A DNA stretch of 64,000 nucleotides from the NCBI GenBank assembly GCA_009103225.1, contig RHPI01001168.1, positions 469,053 through 533,052 of the forward strand, written 5' to 3'. Within the stretch, counting starts at the first letter, position 1. Each line of letters starts with the position of its first letter. Below the pieces are notes generated by a model, which saw nothing but the letters and a program-made list of their open reading frames with translations, was not told where the DNA came from and did no database searches. A program made the position numbers and the translations under genes. This document shows positions 21,061-33,298 of the stretch, piece after piece. This DNA comes from Chlorokybus atmophyticus. Its lineage: Eukaryota > Streptophyta > Chlorokybophyceae > Chlorokybales > Chlorokybaceae.

Positions 21061-21246
21061 ATGCCAACTTTGATACAGCAAGAGACAGCAGCTAGTGACC
21101 CGCTCGCTGAGGCAGAAGCGGCATTTGATTGGCTGGCACAACCGTTTGAGGAGGAAGAGCAAGCTCCGGCGTCTCCTTCACAGGCCCCAGCGCGTGGTGC
21201 TTTGTTCCATGATGACGAGCAAAGCCATGATGGAGAGGAGCTGTAG
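21061..21246 (+). CDS. small acidic ORF, 61 codons
   Basis: MPTLIQQETAASDPLAEAEA followed by an EEEEQAP stretch and a Pro/Ala segment, ending HDGEEL and TAG. It is strongly acidic and apparently disordered. It is supported only by the TATA-like element and biased composition. It could instead be the start of a retroelement gag or a chance frame. Confidence 0.3.
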   Translation: MPTLIQQETAASDPLAEAEAAFDWLAQPFEEEEQAPASPSQAPARGALFHDDEQSHDGEEL

Positions 21247-21596
21247 CGCAGTTGGTAGTCCGTTTAACTGGTAGTGTACATAGCTGCAAGGCTCTTGTAA
21301 CTGAGTGTTGTGCATTTTAAACCAGCTCAGTCAATCGTCATTATGCTTATGCGTCAATACTTGCATCCCTATGATATACAACAGAACTGCAGGCATTCGA
21401 GTCACATAATCGAACTACAAGCCTTGGCAAGTGACTGAGAGACACTGTACTCATTTCAGGTACCCATACACAGCACATGCACATCACGATGCTGGCAGTC
21501 AGTGACAGTCGCGTGTAGTCATGCTATGCAAATACACATGACGATAGTTGGGCATCAGTCACCTTTAGTTGCTTGAAAAATGCCTTAATGTATCGA

Positions 21597-21972
21597 TAAT
21601 TACCTAGTTGGTGCTTGCGTATTAGGCTTAGTCGCCTGCGCTGGACTAGTGTGTAACCTGCGGGTGCCTGTCACATAGGCTGAGTCACCTAAGCAAGAGT
21701 AATGCGTAATTTGCAAATGCCTGCTAATTAGGTGTCGTCACATGTTAAGGCGTGATGTGTAACTTACAGGTGCCCGTTGATTAGTTATAGTCACCTAATA
21801 AGGCCTAATAAGTAACTAACAAGTGCCTGTTAATTAAGTGTAGTCACCTGTTAAGGCCTGATGTGTAACTGACAGGTGGCTGTTAATTAGGCATAGTCAC
21901 CTGCTAAGGCCTGATAGGTAACTAACAGGCGCCTGTTGATTAGGCATAATCAATTGTTAAGAACTGAATTGT
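21597..21972. repeat. 53-bp satellite, about 7 units
   Basis: Units begin TAACT and run ACAGGTGCCTGTTAATTAGG, then TAGTCACCTGTTAAGGCCTG. Unit starts fall near 21597, 21654, 21707, 21760, 21813, 21866 and 21919. Units are diverged, most so at the left end. Confidence 0.8.
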
Positions 21973-21980
21973 AACGAAAA

Positions 21981-22015
21981 GGGCCTGATAGTAACGGAAG
22001 TTACTATCAGGTCCC
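21981..22015. repeat. hairpin at the end of the satellite
   Basis: CCTGATAGTAAC and its inverted copy form a perfect 12-bp stem around GGAA. It uses the satellite's own CCTGATAGTAAC junction words and caps the array. Confidence 0.75.
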
Positions 22016-22435
22016 TGTATCGAGATTACAGGTGGACTGAGCCACGACAGTCAAAATTTGGTGTTTTCAGGTGCACGGCCGTTGCCAATATATAGTCGGC
22101 AGGGGAAACATAATGCGACGTTGTTGCCAGCCGCTGGAGAGGGAGCGGCTCTCTCCAAGCCACGAACCTCCTCCTCTAGCTGATGGCTTCCTTGCAACAG
22201 TGCGTTTACTGAAGACTGGATCTCCTCCCGTGTCGCATCCAAAGGTGGTGGCGCAACAGCCGCGGGTGACAGGGTTGTGTCCCGAGCAGAGGGGGAATGT
22301 TGCTCATGCAGGGTGCTGCGCTGTGCCGTCCTGCTCACCGAATGGGCTGCGATATGCTGAGCTGCGCTGGCATGCTCGTCTATAAGAATGTACCGCTGCG
22401 TAGCAGTGCAGGAGGACTTTCTTGACGTGTCAGCC

Positions 22436-23250
22436 TCAGCAAGTGAGGGGGTCGAGGGACTTGTGCGAGCTCTCGTGGTGCAAAGCTGCCGGTGCTTGTT
22501 TGCCTTTTGACCCAATGCAGCGAGATGGACTGTAGTCAGAGTCTTCACTGGCATTAATTGTGTCGCACAAAGGGAGCTCTGCAGCCGGTTTCAGGCGTGT
22601 AGGACGCTGCTTTGTTCTCTGGACATGATGCCGAGCACAGTCGGCAGTGCCTGTACACACGCATGCGCGTGTGGTTGCGTGACGTACATACCTCACGCGT
22701 GAGGGACAGTGACAATGTGGGCCTGCGGTGCACGCATTGTGTGCATGCATGTACGTGCATGCATACATGTACGATGCCATTGGCTGGCAGGCTAAATGAA
22801 CGTGTAAGCTCACCTTCCTCGGTCTTGGCCTCTTCCGGAAAGTGGCCAGGAAAGATTACTTTGTTGAGAAGCATGCGGGTCAAACCCCTCCTTGTCACAA
22901 CCCTGTCGTAGGCCAGTGCCGTCTCCTTCTCATCCCTGCCATGCGCGAGCAATAGTGAGTTGTTTGGGCTGCGCTGCTGTCTACCACTATCGTAGCCAAC
23001 ACCCACCTGAGTGAGGTGTCACACACGGATCCCCTGCCCAAGTGCACCTGCACCCTGCAACGGGAAGCGCCCTTTTGCGACATCTCTTTCTGACCCCGAA
23101 GTACTTGGACGTTGCAGGCTGTTTGGCCGTGCGTGAGCTGCGCTGCTGCTGCCGCCGCTGCTGCTGAAGCTCAGGACATCTGCGCGTGTACAAAAGCTGC
23201 AGAAGCTCGCTCCATGTGCGCACGATGTCATCGCTTCTTAAATCAGCCAT
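22436..23250 (-). CDS. AP2/ERF-like transcription factor (3 exons visible)
   Basis: AP2/ERF proteins bind DNA through a three-stranded sheet and one helix. Exons 23027-23250, 22814-22976 and 22436-22650 are joined by 50-bp and 163-bp introns with GT-AG ends. The N-terminus MADLRSDDIVRTWSELL is followed by a Gln/Arg run and SKYFGVRKR, the AP2 strand-1 signature. Then come CRVQVHLGRG and, in the second exon, KETALAYDRVV, the AP2 helix signature, with IFPGHF. The last exon is basic (QRTKQRPTRLKPAAEL) and ends in TGA. The SKYFGVRKR frame and the RVQVHLGRG frame differ by one base near 23087. This could be a sequencing error or a real frameshift, and further exons may lie upstream. Confidence 0.5.
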
Positions 23251-23535
23251 GATAGCGTCATTCTTGCTTGCTCGTCATCAAGCCAGACGACAAGGGCAAG
23301 AGTCTGTGATGAGGCAATGCTTTTGTGACAGAAGCATGCAAGCGGAAGCGTGCCATGCAAGCTACAGGGAGTGGTCCGTACAACTTACGTTATACGAGTA
23401 TGCAAGCTGCGAGGGAAACCTTGCTGAGACGGAAGTTGAGTGAATGCGTACTGGTGATAAGCAGGCCAGCTAATTGGAGCTCAGAATGCTAATGGCACAA
23501 GTCCGGCAGTGAAAATGGAGGCGGGGACCTACGGT

Positions 23536-23990
23536 GGCATTTTGCACGACGAATGTCCCGGCATGAGTCTTGGCTGCGGGAGGGGCGGCGCTGTTCGCAA
23601 CTGCCCACTCCCACGTGTCTCCCTCGCGCACAAGCTGGGCCGCATGCAGGCTTGTAAGGTGCCACACCATGGCGCCGGGAGCTAAGCTGAAACACACACC
23701 CACGACGGTGAACACACATACACACACATAAGCCTACTAGGCTTATGTGTTCTAGTAGCGTGCATGCCACGGACGGCAGGAAAGAAAGCTTTCTACACAT
23801 GAACGCAAGGCCGGACATCAGGCATGCGCTGCCACAACCAGACGCAACTCTTGTGCCAAGCATTGGCGTCAAAGATGGTCGCAAAGCAAACCCCTGACTC
23901 ACCTTCAGGGATGAGTGTCACCTCCCTACCCCAGCAGCGCGTTTGTGTCCATGCCAGCGCAACGCGGCGGGCGACGTCCACACGCTAACG
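23536..23990 (-). CDS. exon-like blocks upstream of the AP2-like gene
   Basis: One block (about 23981-23907) encodes ARRVALAWTQTRCWGREVTL and ends at a consensus donor GAAG|GTGAGT. A second (about 23536-23693) encodes GAMVWHLTSLHAAQLVREGD and then TWEWAVANS, ending ACC|GTAGGT. The two join in phase. They may be 5' exons of the AP2-like gene or a separate gene. No family is recognised. Confidence 0.35.
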
Positions 23991-24239
23991 CTGCTGTGTG
24001 CAGCAGCCTTTTGATCAAATCAACACTTGTTGTTTGTTGGTTGATTGGATGTCACACTGATTGTGCACACTGGCACTGCTGCCTTGACAGCATGACCAGG
24101 CTGCGCGCGCTAATTCAGGCGGCGCCGTCAAACCGCCGCCGCCGCCGCATTCTGAAACCCACAATCAAACCGCCCCTACCCTTATCAAGTGGGTTGCGCA
24201 TGTGACCTTGCATGGCTCACCGACTCGGAGCGCGCGCGA

Positions 24240-24720
24240 GCACACACCCCTTGAGAGCTAGGAGCTGGGAGACAGGTCAAAGTAGGAGTTCAAGCTGCAG
24301 CATTTAAATTGCCTTGAATGAGGGTGGCCAAGCTTGCAAGCTGCCTCCCCTCACGTATTTACCACCAACCTCGCGCTCGCCTTCACTTATCTAAACTATA
24401 TTTCAAGCCGTAGGTTGACGATATCTTGACATGCCCTCCATCACATGTATGTTCGAATGCAAAGGTCGGGTGATGTAACAATTGGAGCCCGACCACTAGG
24501 CTATGGTAGTAAAAGACACTACCATGAGTGAGGTCTATCACAATTTATCCCAATTCGTGACATTCCTCCCCAATTAACCCATAAGTTCCTCATAATCCAA
24601 TGAGGCACTAGCCCACGTCGCCGTGTTCGCGACCATACCACGATTTTACTGTTTGCTAATATGATGTAGGTGTCTAGCCAGCTTGTAGTATAGCTAGCGC
24701 TGCACACGCCCCCTTTCAAG
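24240..24720 (-). repeat. possible LTR retroelement end
   Basis: On the minus strand a purine-rich AATTGGGGAGGA is followed by TGTCACGAATTGGGATAAATTG, the layout of a polypurine tract and LTR start in Ty3/gypsy elements. No matching second LTR or pol was found, so it is at most a remnant. Confidence 0.25.
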
Positions 24721-27101
24721 TGTTAGTCTTTGGTTGTGTTCTGATGACATGCCACTTGCTTGAGTTGGCTACAGCGAGACCTCTTTCTAATCATCGTAAT
24801 TCGAGGCACCATTGGTTCCCAACAATAATGTGCTTAGACAGAGGTGTGCTACTTCGAAGTAAGCACATTGTGCTGATTGCATGAGAACCTCTGAGTATGC
24901 ACAATGTGCGTATGCAAGTCATTCATATCGAGAATATTTTTTTGATGAACACATTTACATATATATAAATATATATATATATATCATCAAGGATTTCGCT
25001 ATCTTTCAATCATTACTATTGTATATTTTATATACATGCATGCATCTCATATGTTCTCCCTCTCTGTAAGCACAAATGCGCCATTTTAGCTGTGCTTGGA
25101 TAGGGTGTGCATGTGCTTACATAGGGTGAGATTCGGCTGGTTAAAAACGTGTTCCCGTGCAAAATGTGCATACATAGAGGGTGTGCATAATAAGAGTGTG
25201 CATGCACACTTATCATTTTAAGCATATGTAGGCATGTCCTTGCATAACTGTGAAGCTGTCACGTGTCATACTTGCTGCAGTTGTACCCCCTTGCATTGCG
25301 TGGATATGCGGATTGCCGGAGGCAAATTGCCAATTTTTGCGCATGCAATGTGATTGTCTACCGTACGCAACTGGCATTGCATACTATAAGCGTAACAGAT
25401 GATCGAGTTCCCAATCAACTCATGTTTGCGTAAGCACTTTCTGTACAGAAAGAAGCAATGTGCGTATACGCTTATTACGGATTGCAAAAGTTATAATCGC
25501 TCAAGCTTGAGGATAAGCTTACATTACAATTGAACTTTTGTATTTGAACTCAAGGCTATCACACAAGGTTGCACATGATATGGCAATATTGTTGACAATT
25601 ATTTACACGTTAACGGCAACGCACGTTTGACCATGTATCCGTTAAAGAGTTTGTACATCAGCAGCTTGTAACAATAGCAGGGCGTGTGATTTTGATATGA
25701 TGTGTGTGAAGAAATACGATGCGACATTAATCATATAAGACATGTGATCAATGCACACGTCTGATATGCATTACTCCTGCCGAATAGTCGTACATATTGG
25801 TGGAGGCTTAAGCACTCTCATATGCACAACTGCGCTAGCTTTACGCCATCCGCTTGCAAGGAGATATGGCAAAATGCTAATGTACAACAGCATTACCCTG
25901 TGACACTCAGCGGCAGCGGCAGCGGCAGTGGCAATGGCAGCGGCAATTGATTTGCTGATCAAGATTGCAAAATATCCGAAGGAGGGTCCACTAGCTTATG
26001 AGATACGCTGCCACGCAAGTAGTGCATCGTCACCACCTGCATGTCCTGCTGTTGTGTCGGCTTCGATGCTCAGTTTAACGTTGGTCCTGCTGCCACTGCT
26101 CGCATGCAGTTGCATTGGGCCTCTACCCAACGTTCTGGTGTACGCTTACAGTTTATCTAATTGATCTAAATCCCTCGTAAAAGAGTCCAGCAAGATGTTT
26201 TATTTAGTTTTTGTAAAAACCCCGCCAACTTATCCATGCCAGTGCGTAGTTACTAGAATGGATAGGTTTTGGCACCGGGAAGTTATTACAAAGTTTGTAA
26301 AATGCCCGTGTTATATTTATGTTCTCTGGAAGATTTCGTGTCACTACGGCATAACTTGCTTACTGGCTTGGTTCGGGAGTGCGGCTACATCCGCATGTTT
26401 GGGCTATAAGGCACAGCTTACTACTTGGTTTTCTAAGGATTGAAGATTTGTTGGAAAGTGTACTTCAAGACAAACAATGCGCAGTGTCATTGCTCATGCA
26501 TGCATTGCACACACGCTGCAAGGAATGCATACACCTGTTAGCATATGGGCGTAATATGTTGCGGTTCTAACTACACGGCTGGTGTAACGCCTAACCAACT
26601 GCCAGCAACCACGGAGCATCAACGATGAACAAGGAACCAGATGTTCTCAATGCCTCCATGGAAGCAATATTGTTTTTCGGCGCACAACTCGACTACATGT
26701 ACACAGCAGCAGTTGGATATCAGCGCTGCCACCATGCCTTACCACACCCTGATGTCCCTACACATGCACTACACACCACACACACGTGCACTATCCTATA
26801 TGTGCGAGCTATGACTGCCTTATTCAATGCACCCTACGCCACGGGCGTCCATCCTAACATCCCAACCACCACCATACTCCTCATTCTATAACTACTGCAC
26901 GAGCTGCAAGTGTGCACATGCTGCAGACAACAGCACTAGTATGCCATGCCAGCTCTGAATATCATAACAGTTAAAACTCGCGAGACACGAAACCACCTTA
27001 GCTAAGCTGATTAACCTATACACGTTCTGGGAAGGAGCGCTTAATGCTGCTGTTGAATGCTGCAAGAACACAACTCCACCATCTGAATATAAAAGAAGTA
27101 G
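24721..27101. other. AT-rich intergenic DNA
   Basis: No coding feature recognised. It holds a short TA microsatellite near 24958-24985 and a GGCAGC run at 25911-25945. Confidence 0.4.
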
Positions 27102-29152
27102 CTAACTGGGATCGGAATTTGCACAAGGAGTGGGCGAAAGAGTCGAGGATGAGGAACGAGGGGGACTATGGTTGGACGGCGACGCTAGTCTCCGCTCCTC
27201 TTGAGTGGTATCCTCCGTGCCAGCTTCATGGCCTGATGCGCTTGGCGCTGCGCCCCTGCAGGTGGGCAAGGCAGGACATGAGTGTGCAATGCAGCCAGAG
27301 AAAAGGGCACATGCACACGGGGAAATAGCAATGGTGGCAATAAGAGCTATGCCATTTGCCTCAACTGCACCACCCATGCCGCCACAATCAGAATCAACAA
27401 CAGACACAGGCACAATACGCAAGTACAATCACCGGCTCATGCTATCATGCCACAGCTACCTGTCGATATCTGCATTGCCTTCGGCGCCAGCCCATTGAGA
27501 CTGCTCTTTACGTAACTCCTGCACTTGCTGCAAGCCATTGCATGGATCAGCTGACATTGACATAGTGTATTAAAGCCTACCGGCCATAACATGTTCACGA
27601 AAGTAGGCTTACCCGGCGCAGGCGACAATTCTCCTCAGTCAACATATCACACCACTTCCGCAGAGCCTCCCAATTCTGAGCTCGTTGCTTTATAAGCGTA
27701 CTGTACAGTAAAGCCAAGGACATCAATACATGAGCTCCGCAAGTAACAAAGAGAATCCAAACTTGCAGTTCTCCTGCAACAGTCAGCCTGCTCAACTGCG
27801 CGAGATGTGTGCCAACCGACAAGAAAGACAACCACAACTCTTTACCGTGCTCGTCGATTCTGGAACCAAACTTCCACTTGGCGTGGTAGAAGACCAAGTT
27901 GCCTAGCCAACTCCTGCTTCCGTTCCTGCACGGACAAACATTTGATGCACACAAGCACACTAAACGAACGAATTGACCGCATCGACTGACTGCCAGGTGA
28001 AGAGCGCTGATCAGCCCTTTCAACCGGTGTTTCATGCCAGACGTTACCAGTGACATGCTGGATGACGACCAGGCAAAACAGCGGCCGACATACTCTGACT
28101 GCTTGAACCAAGGGCATGCAGTACACCATCGCAACTGCAGCTGACTGGAAGGACGCAGAGTGCCCAATTAAATAGAGAAGGCTTCAGTGCTTACAGGAGT
28201 AGGTGTGCTCTGCACGTTGAAGGCCTCCTCTAAAATCTGAAGCTTTTCCTTCTCCAATTGCAATTTCTTCCCAGGAGCTTTATTTCCTGACACTACTTCC
28301 GATGTTCCTTCTCGCTTGCGCTTGCCAGCAGTTGCATTCCCAGCCGTTGCACCCATGGCAGCGAATGCACCGGCTCCACCTAAGACAGGTCCTGTGCTGG
28401 TACCTGCAGCTGCCCCTGAAAGACGGGTGCAGACATGTCAGCCAGCCCGCACCAATGTGCACAGTACAACAGTCGTAGCAGCCACTTCACTCGCACGTGT
28501 CAAGCAGTCCGTGTGTTGCCAAGACAAGGACGACCAGCTACCGTACCGGTGCCAAGGTTGACGGTGGGTGCGGAGACACCGGACACACTGCCAGTAAGCG
28601 TCGAGGATGGTGCATACACTGGTGATGGCAGCTGCATTTGTGGTGGCTGCTTCACAACAGACGCTAGTCTTTGTAACAGCAGTTGTGCATCAGCTGTTTG
28701 AGCAGGTGTCAACGGTGTGCCTCCCATGGGTGTAGTCGCGCTAGTGTATAAGCTTGGCAAATAACTGTTGGGGGCAACCTGAGAACGCCACAATACTGTC
28801 AACTGCTATCTGAGTGCACTGCGGACTACACAGCGCTGCAACCAATAAGGCATACCATGCTCATGTCCATGGTCAGTGGCAACAGGCGGGGATCAACCGC
28901 TTGCGATGATGAAGGCGGATCTGAAGGCATTGTGTAGTCTGGTCTCCATGAAAGTGGTGGTGCAGGCCGCATCATTCCAGGCGGGGCCGGATAGGGGTAA
29001 CTTGGCATCATAGCAAACCGACGCATGTCTGCCTCTGATGCCAGCATACTGTACTGGCCATGCCGAGGATCTCTTACCGGCCGTGCATCCATGGCCTCCA
29101 TAGCAGAGTCCAATGCACTTCCATACGATTGTTGCAGCATACGAGGGTCCAT
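27102..29152 (-). CDS. HD-Zip (homeodomain-leucine zipper) transcription factor, 7 exons
   Basis: Plant-lineage transcription factor that binds pseudopalindromic DNA as a dimer. Exons (minus): 29152-28856, 28778-28547, 28415-28195, 27925-27846, 27700-27613, 27527-27460, 27255-27102. They total 1140 nt (379 aa), phase kept at every junction, all GT-AG. Residues 1-176 are Met/Pro/Gln/Ser-rich with no known domain. A basic stretch GKRKREGTSE precedes the homeodomain, which starts KKLQLEKEKLQILEEAF and continues after an intron with LARQLGLLPRQVEVWFQNRRAR (helix 3 WFQNRRA). Across the next intron it runs straight into a zipper, TLIKQRAQNWEALRKWCDML, then ENCRLRRQVQELRKE. There is no START or MEKHLA domain and no CPSCE motif, so it resembles class I/II rather than III/IV. 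The Ser/Pro-rich tail ends in TAG. Confidence 0.92.
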
Positions 29153-32100
29153 AGCGTTCAGTCTACTCGATATGCTGCCATCAACAATGTATGTTCATAC
29201 TGTCAACCCTCCCGCACGGTGGCCACACGGACGCCACCCAAACCTGCCATGCAATGCAATGTTCAAGCGTCATGACACAGATGCGGTATGCTCTGTAGAC
29301 ATGGGCCTCGCACCATGAATTGATTGTAATGGATGACTCTCGGTGCACTAATGTGCCTGGGCATGTGTGTGCATGCCCAGGCACTGAGCATGTCCCTAGC
29401 TGACCTAAGCAGCGGCAAACTAAGCGCGCGCTTAATGCAGACGTCTCGAGACCAGCTACAGGCAATCGTCATTTACACAGTTGCATAAAGCAGAATCGCG
29501 TGTAGAGAGCCACCAAACACGCTATGTCGCTAGTTCCGTATTGTCTGCAGCGCTAACAACGATCGGCCTAAAGCGACAGTCCGCCTCAAAACATTTCGCT
29601 ATGCGCGCATACTTCGACCACTGTATCCACTCCACTGGCTACATCCAACGCTTCAGCAACACACCAGGCTCACGCAGACTCGTGCGACGACCCAAGCCAT
29701 AGCCTGCACTGCACGTGTTGCTAACAGTTTGAGGACAACTACGCTGGCTGGGGACACAAACAGATTTGCCGCAAGCGTATGGCATCCACACATCTGTCCT
29801 CCTCTCACTAATGAACAAGCAACGACCGGCGGAAAGGACGCCGCCGTAGCAAACACGACGCTTGAGCGGCTTAACCACACCTCTATGCCTAAGCACACCT
29901 ACCGGAAAGTGACACTGGACCTCACGCAGACTGAAGGCGGTTGCTCCACCAAAGCAACGAGGTGATGTGCCACTAGACCAAGCCAACCCTACTTCATACC
30001 TGGCAATCGTCCGGCCGAAGTCCGCACTGCTTGGCAACCGCTAAGTCGTAAAACCCCAGGAGCCCCGAGCCAGCTCCAGCAACGGCAGCGCGTCCAACGC
30101 TTCCCACACCGCCGGCCTCCACGCCCACCTCGCAAACGCCGCCACAGCCGCCACCGCCGACCAGCATCAAAGACGCCTAACCCTAGCGTACTCCTTAGTT
30201 GGCCGCAATCATGAAGCCAACATGAATTGCGCCGTCAACTGCACGCTGGTTTCAGTTGATAGTTACGGACCTGCGTCAGAAACGGAATGTGATTGATGAC
30301 AACAGGGAACGGGGATTGCCAGTTCTCGTTGTTAAAGGACTGCTTCAAGAGGTTATTGAAGACTACTGACTCACAATTACATGTATGTCTAAGTACACTG
30401 TTCAGTCCAGTCAGGGGACCTGGTTCAGAACGGAACGGGCTTCGTACTTTGTTCGTTAAACCGCACCTGGCCCTGTGTCGCGGAAGCTTCCTGGCGAATC
30501 AAATAACCACCAATGAAAAGGCAGCCGTCAGGGAGCTTACGCGGCGCACGGCAGGATTCGTCAGTACTGCGAGGATCGTCTCGCAGCACTGCTTGAATCA
30601 TCACATGACGAAAGCCAGAATCACCATAATACCAACGCGCCTTTCGCGCGCCTAGTCGCGGGCAATCGTCCCAGCCAAGCCAGCGCAGCAATCCGATGCA
30701 AATTGCAATGCGGTTTGGAACGAGCGCGCCAACGACTTCTCTCTTTCTGACGAGTGCAGTTATGGTGGCAGCAGCTCGGCGCAGCCGGCCAGTTCTAGAT
30801 AGCCCCGTCGACTTGACCGTCCGTTATCCAAGATGACTCCTTTCGCCGCGTGACAACTTTCCATTAGAACGGTCGGCATCTACAGGCCATGCACCTGTTT
30901 AAGCCGGTTAGAAATTGCGCTTGGCTTCAGAAAAAACCGTGTAGGTCCCTCTGTGGTATGCAGGCCTAAACGTCGGTGGTTGAGCTACGTGACACGGGAA
31001 CTTGGAAGTTTGGCGGCCAGACTCTGACGCACCACTCACATGCTCAGCGAACGCATTTTTGGCCAAGCTCAACACTGTCAACGACAGACATGAACCATTC
31101 AAGCGGCTGCTGTTAACTAAAGGGGGCCCTCTTCAGCCAGTCTGCATTGTTTGCTTTGAGGCCAAAAGCAATCCAGTGTGGGCAATCATCAGACTGGCTG
31201 CTAGAGTGATTGCTTCTAGTAAGGTGGCGTCATCACGCCGGTGTTGATTGGGTGGTCGCACAGATATTTTCCTTCCCGCCAGTGTAATTACGCGGTGCTT
31301 TGTGGCTCTGGCGACTGATGCACTGAGCTGGGTGCAACTGGTGGAAGTTCGCAAATCATTTGCGGATAGCATACATGCAAAGAGCCCATAAGGTAGAAGT
31401 AGCACGTTTGGGTCAATATAATGTCATGTGCACACTTGCGTCGTTGGTGTGATTCTGGTGGCAACTCAAGCTCGTTGTGTGAGCTCACCAACGTGTTATA
31501 TAATTTCTCCAACATAACATTGATTGCTTAAAATATGAAATCAGATGCTTATTATTATACCAAATTTTTGTACAAAGGCCGGCCACAAAGGTAAAGTATT
31601 ATAACAAGATCTTGTCAACTCAAGAATCAAAGTCAATTGCATGTCAATGGCAATTTGCTATGAGATGCAAGTGAAGATGGTTTTTACGTTCGATGCAAGT
31701 AACTGTTGTATAAGGTTTTAAAGTAAGTTTTGGTTGTATCCTCTCGCTATCAACCCTCTGTTATACTAGCAAATTACTTGTTAATAGTAAAGATACAACA
31801 TTGCACACATTTAAGACACATCTGGCTACTGTGATAGCGAATTACCTGTGAATAGTAAACTCGAACTTACCAACATATTACGGTTCAATAAACATAATGT
31901 ATCATAAAACTTACGTATTGTAACAATTTTGCATACGATGTGACTGAAGGTGAGTTACCATAACCATTATACATTGTAGTACACGTAATACGCAATGTTG
32001 CGCTAAACAAAAGATGTACATGTTGTGTGGTAGAATGCAAGCTAAACGTCCGTAAGCAAGCATGAGCTTGCATTCATAAAGGCTAATAATTGTTTACAAC

Positions 32101-32466
32101 TTTTTAAGACTTTCAACAACTTTTACACTCTCACACACAACCATTAAGTAGCAGCGCAGAGCATGCTGAAGCAGATTATTACAAGGTAAAATTGCTAACT
32201 GCAAGACGCAAGAGGACGTGTTCACTCAAACTGTGTTTATGTTATTGCACCAACTCATTCCACATTATAATTGATCAAAACCGACGCCCTTGTACAAATT
32301 TGCGTAAGATTGGCGCATATACAGCGAAACCATAAATAGTCATGTATACCAACGGAATTTTTTTCACGGACCAGAGCCAAAACGTCCGGGCGGCTTGGGG
32401 CCCGGACCAGGGTCGCCCGCCTTGGTCCGCGCGCGGGACCAAGCCTGGTTCAAAAATGCGGGTTTG
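29153..32466. other. intergenic, no gene recognised
   Basis: A GC-rich patch with GCC/CCG repeats (about 30040-30160) gives way to AT-rich DNA (31500-32300). No open frame has coding character or recognisable similarity. Confidence 0.4.
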
Positions 32467-32589
32467 TGTGGAACCTGGCTTTAACCGACTAAGCCACAGT
32501 AACAAAATCGCTACTATGAGAGGCTGTGTAATGCTTATAAACGGCTGAATATGCTCTCTTAGCATACTAAGTTAGTAACAAGCACCACA
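32467..32589. repeat. 123-bp repeat, copy A
   Basis: Nearly identical to 32831-32955, sharing TGTGGAACCTGGCTTTAACC through AGTTAGTAACAAGCACCACA. The copies differ by a 2-bp CT indel and one base. Confidence 0.85.
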
Positions 32590-32785
32590 TTCAACCCGGC
32601 TTTAACCGTGAACTACCTGAACAGCAACTGCCAAACTGACAGGGCTGACTCACGTCCGGTCATAACCTGCCTCTAGCCGGTCATACCGCATAGTTATCCG
32701 CGGAGCGACTCTGCGCGCCGGTCTTAATTCGGCCTTGGATCGTTCTAACCGCGGTCTCGTTCTACCCACTCGTGCGCAACTTTTT

Positions 32786-32864
32786 TCTCCCGGTGGGACT
32801 CGAACTCGAGACCTTTAGCTCCGATAGCATTGTGGAACCTGGCTTTAACCGACTAAGCCACAGT
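32786..32864 (-). other. tRNA-like Pol III promoter boxes
   Basis: The minus strand has a perfect A box TGGCTTAGTCGG (32860-32849) and a near-perfect B box AGTTCGAGTCC (32807-32797) spaced as in a class II tRNA. Acceptor and T stems do not pair well, so this is a tRNA relic or the head of a tRNA-derived SINE rather than a working tRNA. Confidence 0.35.
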
Positions 32865-32955
32865 AACAAAATCGCTACTATGAGAGGCTGTGTAATGCTT
32901 ATAAACGGCTGAATATGCTCTCTCTTAGCATACTCAGTTAGTAACAAGCACCACA
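32831..32955. repeat. 123-bp repeat, copy B
   Basis: Second copy. It contains the A-box side of the tRNA-like motif, and only this copy is joined to the B-box side. Confidence 0.85.
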
Positions 32956-33298
32956 GTTTGTCACGCTTGGTCCCCCCCGAAACCGGACCAAGTTAAAAGC
33001 CGGTATGGTTCGGACCAGTTTTAGTCCTTTTCAAGTCCTTTTCAATGGTCCATTAGCGGTTTTACAAGTCTTGTTGCCTGTGACATTTTCCTACTACCAT
33101 ACCGACAGACCATGGCTGGTGCGCGTCTCCTAGCATAGTTCGAAGCAAGTGGTTTGTTAATCGGCCGACAGCCGGACCGGCGACTTTAATTGACCAGCAA
33201 TGGTTAAATGCAGTAAGTTAACTGTGCTTTGGCTGCTAACTGCGGTCAGCCGCGGCAACTAAGCCGCAGCTGAGCGCCGTTGGGCCGCAGCTGCTGGC

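Noticed and set aside
21238-21310. tRNA-like text TAGCGCAGTTGGTAG after the small acidic ORF
   Set aside because: It resembles an A box, but no matching B box, T arm or acceptor stem follows.
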